Positions 40,846 to 44,468 of a DNA stretch of 44,468 nucleotides are shown here, piece after piece (the first letter of the stretch is position 1; the number at the start of each line of letters is the position of its first letter). The stretch is from the NCBI RefSeq assembly GCF_030764225.1, contig NZ_JASAXH010000019.1; one strand, given 5' to 3'. The translations under genes were made by a program, and so were the position numbers. Source of the stretch: Phocoenobacter atlanticus (GTDB lineage: Bacteria; Pseudomonadota; Gammaproteobacteria; Enterobacterales; Pasteurellaceae). A model generated the notes under the pieces. That model did not search any database. It saw only the letters and a program-made list of their open reading frames with translations, and was not told where the DNA came from.

Positions 40846-43689
40846 TTACCAAGCATAGCCCACTCCAACACCTCCACCGACTTGACCAGTAGTATCTGTA
40901 TTAAGTGCCCCTTTAAGGAGCCATTTTCCATTATTAGAAATTGTTGAAAGTCCTATAGCAATAGAGTTTGACTGCTTATAAGTTGCGCCTGCTAAGGATA
41001 ACATACTTTGACCAGGTTTATAGGCTTGTGGTAAGAGTGCTGAAGCCATTGCACTTGAAACACCTGCTTTTACCTCTTTCAAGTCATTCGTTATAGCTGC
41101 CATATCTTTTTTAACTTCCGTTTTAAATTCTTTTAGCTGTCTATAATTAACCGCATCTCCATTCGCTATTGCATCACCTAAATTAGTGACTCTTCCGCCA
41201 TTAACTGAGATACTTCTTTCTTTATCACTTAATGTAAGTTTACTGCCTCCTGTCGTACTAGCAATAGAAGAAATACCTGTTAAATTTTTTGCAAGTTTAA
41301 CTTCTAAACCATTTGTATTTGCGACTACACCAACATTGTTATCACTAAGTTTGATTTTATCTTTGACTCCACCTTTAATAGTTAATGTTTTATTTAATTT
41401 AACATTTTTAGCTCCAGTGTCACCAGTAAAGGCTAAACCATCATCCACTGTAGCAACTTCTTTTTTCACTTTAGTTGTTTTATCAACATAGACAATTCTG
41501 TCAGTCATTATTCCATCTACATCATTTTTACCATTTTGGATACTAATATTGTAGAATTTATTATTTTTATCACTTGCACCTTGAAGTCCAATAATGCCTT
41601 GATTTCCTTCTTTTCCTATAGTAACTAAAGTCTTACCATCACTATCTTTGATACCAATTCCGTTATCACCATTAATAGAAATACTACTTTTACCATTTTT
41701 TCCTTTAACTGTAATACCATCTTTACCATCAATGCTTATACGATTTTTACCATTTTTATCCTCAACACCAATATAACCATCTTTACCATTCTTACCTTTT
41801 CCAATATTATTAATTTCAGTATCAACATAGGTTTTAACAGCTTTTTCTTGAACTAGTTGTGTGCTTGAACCATTAATAGCATTTTTGCCCACATTTTGAC
41901 CTAAAATTAATTTATCATTACCGATGTTTGAACCCGTTTTATTTAGATAGGTTATATTTGCGTTATCTGCTAAATTTTCTAATTTTGAGGTAATATCATT
42001 ACTTAATGAAACAATAAACTCTTGGTTATCTGTATTAGCAGCTATTTTGGTTAAGCTTACCTTAATACCTGTGCCTGCTTTTACTTTTTCACGCGATTTT
42101 GTTTTTAATTCTTTTAGTAATTCATCTGCTATTTTATCTTTCGTTACGGCATTATCCACAAGTTTAACGGTTGAAACTCCACTATCTTTTAAAGACACTT
42201 GACCTTTTTTAATCTCAACACTTGTACCATCAACATTTATTTTTAGATCAACTTCACCTGTTGCAACATTTTTATTGGTACCAATGCGAACAGACTGATC
42301 TGAACTGGTAATATTTTGAATAGCATCTGCATTAAGTTTAGTATTTAATGCTGTTTTAACTTGCGTATCTGTCACTAATTTACCATTTGATACCGTTAAA
42401 TTTGCACCAGTATTTAACTTAGTTATCCAAGCTTTTATATTTTCATCACTTAAGTTTTCAGCATTTTTATCTGCTTTATTCATAGTACCTGCAATTTCTT
42501 TAATTTTTTCTGAATTCAAGCCTAGAGTATATTTGGTTCCTTTTTTTGTTGTTGCAGGAACAGTAGCTAATGTTAAACCGCTATTTGGTTTGACTGCTAC
42601 TTCCTCTTTTAATGTTTTACTCACATTAACGATTTGAGCACCTAACTCAATAGCTTTGTTATCAACATAGGTTTTCACTGCATTTTCTTGAACCAGTTGT
42701 GTGCCATTACCTGTAATATCAGTTTTTCCTGTATTTTTACCAAATTCTGATTTCACTGCATCATCACCGATATTTGAACCAGAAGTATTTAAATAAGTCG
42801 CATTGGCATTATTGGCTAAATTTCCTAATTTTGTGGCAACACTATCACTTAAGGACACCGTAAACTCTTGGTTATCTTTATCCGCAGCCACGGTGGTTGG
42901 GCTGACTTTAATACCCGCACCCGCTTTCACTTTTTCACGTGATTTTGCTTTTAACTCGGTTAATAATGCATCTGCAATTTTGTCTTCCGTTACCGCATTA
43001 TCGGCTAGTTTTGCAGCTGAAATGCCTTTATCTTTGACTGATACTTTACCTTTTGCAACTTCAATACTTGTGCCATCCACTTCTGGTGCTGATGCAACGG
43101 CTTGTAATTGCCCATCTTTATTTACTTTAATCGTTGAACCATCTACATTTATTCTTAAATCAACATCTCCTGCCAATACATTTTTATTTGAACCAATAAC
43201 AACAGATTTATTTAAACTAGTGATATTTTTGATATTACTTGCGTTAAGTTTAGTATTTAATACCTTTTCTATATTAGTCACTTTTTCATCAACAGCATCA
43301 ACATAAGTTTTTACTGCTTGCTCTTGAACAAGTTGAGTTCCATCACCTGTAATAGTTGTTTTACCTACATTTTTACCAAAGGTTGATTTATTACTATCTT
43401 TACCAACATTTGAACCATCAACATATAACTTATCTGGTCCTAGTGTTATTGTTGTTGTCGTTGTTCCTGCTTCTCCATCAACTCCTGCTTCAGCCATTGC
43501 AACTGTTGTTACAAATAAACTAGAAAGCATAATAGCTATTTTTGTAAATTTAAATGAAAATATCGTTTGTTTATTTGAAGATTGAAAATTTCCTGTAGTA
43601 TGAGACTTACTTCCATTTTTGACAAGCTCTGAAGTTACAGTATAGGTTTGTGTTATTTGATTAAACACGACTTTGAATATTTTGTTCAT
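40846..43689 (-). CDS. Trimeric autotransporter adhesin (YadA/Hia type), full length
   Basis: The 947-residue precursor starts with an extended signal peptide (NKIFKVVFNQITQTYTVTSE, then a hydrophobic core, cleavage after AMA near 66). The passenger has three copies of a module GKN-x-GK-x-x-I-x-G-x-x-TQLVQE-x-AVKTYVD (about 105-131, 315-345, 590-622) and two copies of REKVKAGxGIKVS with VSLS-KL-NLA-NAN-TYLN. A Gly/Asp/Lys-rich stalk (about 630-710, GKNGKDGYIGVEDKNGKNRI) follows, then a neck (VTNLGDAIANGDAVNYRQLK), a coiled coil and the YadA anchor ending in GYAW. Such adhesins bind host matrix or cells. The repeats suggest growth by internal duplication. AAGGT precedes the ATG. Confidence 0.95.
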   Translation of the reverse strand: MNKIFKVVFNQITQTYTVTSELVKNGSKSHTTGNFQSSNKQTIFSFKFTKIAIMLSSLFVTTVAMAEAGVDGEAGTTTTTITLGPDKLYVDGSNVGKDSNKSTFGKNVGKTTITGDGTQLVQEQAVKTYVDAVDEKVTNIEKVLNTKLNASNIKNITSLNKSVVIGSNKNVLAGDVDLRINVDGSTIKVNKDGQLQAVASAPEVDGTSIEVAKGKVSVKDKGISAAKLADNAVTEDKIADALLTELKAKSREKVKAGAGIKVSPTTVAADKDNQEFTVSLSDSVATKLGNLANNANATYLNTSGSNIGDDAVKSEFGKNTGKTDITGNGTQLVQENAVKTYVDNKAIELGAQIVNVSKTLKEEVAVKPNSGLTLATVPATTKKGTKYTLGLNSEKIKEIAGTMNKADKNAENLSDENIKAWITKLNTGANLTVSNGKLVTDTQVKTALNTKLNADAIQNITSSDQSVRIGTNKNVATGEVDLKINVDGTSVEIKKGQVSLKDSGVSTVKLVDNAVTKDKIADELLKELKTKSREKVKAGTGIKVSLTKIAANTDNQEFIVSLSNDITSKLENLADNANITYLNKTGSNIGNDKLILGQNVGKNAINGSSTQLVQEKAVKTYVDTEINNIGKGKNGKDGYIGVEDKNGKNRISIDGKDGITVKGKNGKSSISINGDNGIGIKDSDGKTLVTIGKEGNQGIIGLQGASDKNNKFYNISIQNGKNDVDGIMTDRIVYVDKTTKVKKEVATVDDGLAFTGDTGAKNVKLNKTLTIKGGVKDKIKLSDNNVGVVANTNGLEVKLAKNLTGISSIASTTGGSKLTLSDKERSISVNGGRVTNLGDAIANGDAVNYRQLKEFKTEVKKDMAAITNDLKEVKAGVSSAMASALLPQAYKPGQSMLSLAGATYKQSNSIAIGLSTISNNGKWLLKGALNTDTTGQVGGGVGVGYAW

Positions 43690-43961
43690 AATGAAATACC
43701 TTATATTATTTTATGCCTTTCCTTAGGTGTACAAACTGACTAAAATCCTTTTGGAATTGATTGAAATTTATACAAAAAAATATCTTGCACATTTGAGAAT
43801 TATATACATAAATAAAAATCATAACAATTAGAATTAATGAGTTTAAAGGAAAGAACACAGGGCAACCGCAAATTTTTACCTATTGATTTTTATAAATTAA
43901 TAATAAAATCTAAATATAGCGGTTACATTAATGGTTAAATTTGTAAATTAAATATCTAATA

Positions 43962-43983
43962 TGGAGACGCTGTATGCTACGTC
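43962..43983. repeat. Short inverted repeat GAGACG-N10-CGTCTC
   Basis: The arms GAGACG and CGTCTC are separated by ten bases. No T-run follows, so it is more likely a protein site or small palindromic element than a terminator. Confidence 0.45.
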
Positions 43984-44084
43984 TCAGAATATGGGTTGAT
44001 ATACATAATCCTATCGTTGTATTACACAAAATAACGCATTGATTTTATTTAAAAATAAAAGTGTAATTTTGCTCTGTTACTGCA

Positions 44085-44121
44085 ATAAAAATGCCCCCTT
44101 CGAATGAAGCGGGCATTTTAT
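44085..44121 (-). terminator. Terminator of the second partial autotransporter gene
   Basis: Minus strand AAAATGCCC-G-CTTC, loop ATTC, GAAG-G-GGGCATTTTT. It matches the hairpin at 350-383 apart from one stem base and a T-run one shorter. Confidence 0.88.
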
Positions 44122-44160
44122 TTTAGATTAATCTTTAATTTCTATTCTTAAATCTTAATC

Positions 44161-44466
44161 CTACCACTGATAGCCTGCACCTATGCCAACACCAACTTTT
44201 CCTTCCGTATTTGCATTCAGATTTCCTTTGATAATCCATTTACCATTATCAGAAATCGATGAAACACCCACTGCAAAAGAAGCCGCTTTGTCATAACTTG
44301 CCCCCGCTAAAGAGACCATACTATGTCCTGGTTTATAAGCTTGTGGTAAGCTTGCTGCTGCCATCGCACTTGATGTGCCACTGCTTGCACCTTTTCTCAC
44401 GTCCTCTAATCCTTTATTTAACTGAGCAAGATTAACAGCATCACCCGCTTTGGTTCCCGCAGCAAT
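44161..44466 (-). CDS. Trimeric autotransporter adhesin, C-terminal membrane anchor (partial, 5' end off the window)
   Basis: The last 101 codons of a gene running in from beyond the right edge. The protein is identical to that at 3-308: neck remnant with GDAVNLAQLNKGLEDV, then the YadA anchor with SSAMAAASLPQAYKPG and terminal Gly-Tyr-Gln-Trp. At the DNA level the copies differ at six silent third positions and in the stop codon (TAG here, TAA there). It lies upstream of the full-length adhesin gene, in the same orientation, behind its own terminator. Confidence 0.9.
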   Translation of the reverse strand: MAAGTKAGDAVNLAQLNKGLEDVRKGASSGTSSAMAAASLPQAYKPGHSMVSLAGASYDKAASFAVGVSSISDNGKWIIKGNLNANTEGKVGVGIGAGYQW

Positions 44467-44468
44467 AT

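Larger units (their letters stand above)
43690..44160. other. 471-base intergenic region between two autotransporter genes
   Basis: It contains the leader and promoter area of the full-length adhesin, a degenerate uptake-like TATAGCGGTTACATT near 43915, an inverted repeat GAGACG/CGTCTC at 43962-43983, and the terminator of the partial gene at 44085-44121. No further gene is seen. Confidence 0.55.

Noticed and set aside
42803..43306. 167-codon open frame antisense to the adhesin gene
   Set aside because: It lies within the repeat-rich adhesin coding region, its composition is a mirror of Thr/Ala/Asn-rich codons, and it has no ribosome site or known similarity.
1..44468. CRISPR arrays, tRNA or rRNA genes, insertion sequences, prophage genes
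   Set aside because: No regularly spaced repeats, no tRNA cloverleaf with a T-loop signature, no rRNA core and no transposase or phage protein was seen on either strand.

Overview
The window looks like one complete contig from an AT-rich gammaproteobacterium of the family Pasteurellaceae. Three things point there: the protein sequences, gene orders shared with Haemophilus/Actinobacillus relatives (hemE-yjaG-hupA; galU-csrA-alaS-uspA in a row; gcvA divergent from the small RNA gcvB), and many copies of the core AAGCGGT, which resembles the DNA-uptake signal of the Actinobacillus pleuropneumoniae-type clade. Six intergenic copies share the longer exact 12-mer AAGCGGTATGAT, so the species appears to carry its own extended variant. 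Nothing resembles a prophage, plasmid, IS or CRISPR array. Most of the window is core chromosome.

Layout. 1-308: 3' end of a trimeric autotransporter gene and its terminator. 550-3793: two paralogous methyltransferases on either side of a convergent arfA (ribosome rescue, with a terminator inside its own reading frame), then perM. 3977-7067: trxB, hemE, yjaG, hupA. 7233-8454: rsmA and a convergent hypothetical gene. 8584-8763: a small unexplained transcription unit (sRNA or micro-ORF). 8832-12369 (minus): sdaA, sdaC with a CRP-type promoter, folA. 12688-14567: yfcA-type transporter, nth, a lipoprotein. 14675-16147 (minus): a membrane-anchored FAD oxidoreductase. 16268-16420 (minus): an overlooked 50-codon gene with its own promoter. 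16605-25223 (minus): phosphoglucomutase/phosphomannomutase, sstT, mutS, a secreted WG-repeat protein. 25370-27695 (minus): dapA, rnpB, gcvA. 27766-29109 (plus): gcvB RNA and ilvE. 29299-34523 (minus): galU, csrA, alaS, uspA, a YczE-like membrane protein. 34677-35345 (plus): an orphan CpxR-like regulator. 35364-40568 (minus): trmJ, rseA, rpoE, fadD, mltB. 40846-43689 (minus): a full trimeric autotransporter adhesin. 44161-44466 (minus): the 3' end of a second partial autotransporter.

How the genes connect. Amino-acid use is a recurring theme: serine uptake and deamination (sdaC, sdaA, sstT), lysine/diaminopimelate synthesis (dapA), branched-chain transamination (ilvE), and the amino-acid sRNA regulator GcvB with its activator GcvA. 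The GcvB seed (ATGTTGTGTT) is perfectly complementary to the ilvE ribosome-binding region next door and to the sstT leader 8 kb away. A second theme is the envelope: sigma-E/RseA, a CpxR-like regulator, MltB and three trimeric autotransporter loci.

The two ends of the window are inverted copies of the same autotransporter 3' region. Exactly the outermost 127 bases are identical, which is the signature of a de Bruijn assembler breaking at a repeat (k=127), so the true flanking sequence is unknown. I do not see a large unknown system. The best candidates for something new are the 50-codon acidic peptide gene at 16.3 kb, the small transcription unit at 8.6 kb, and the species-specific uptake-signal variant.
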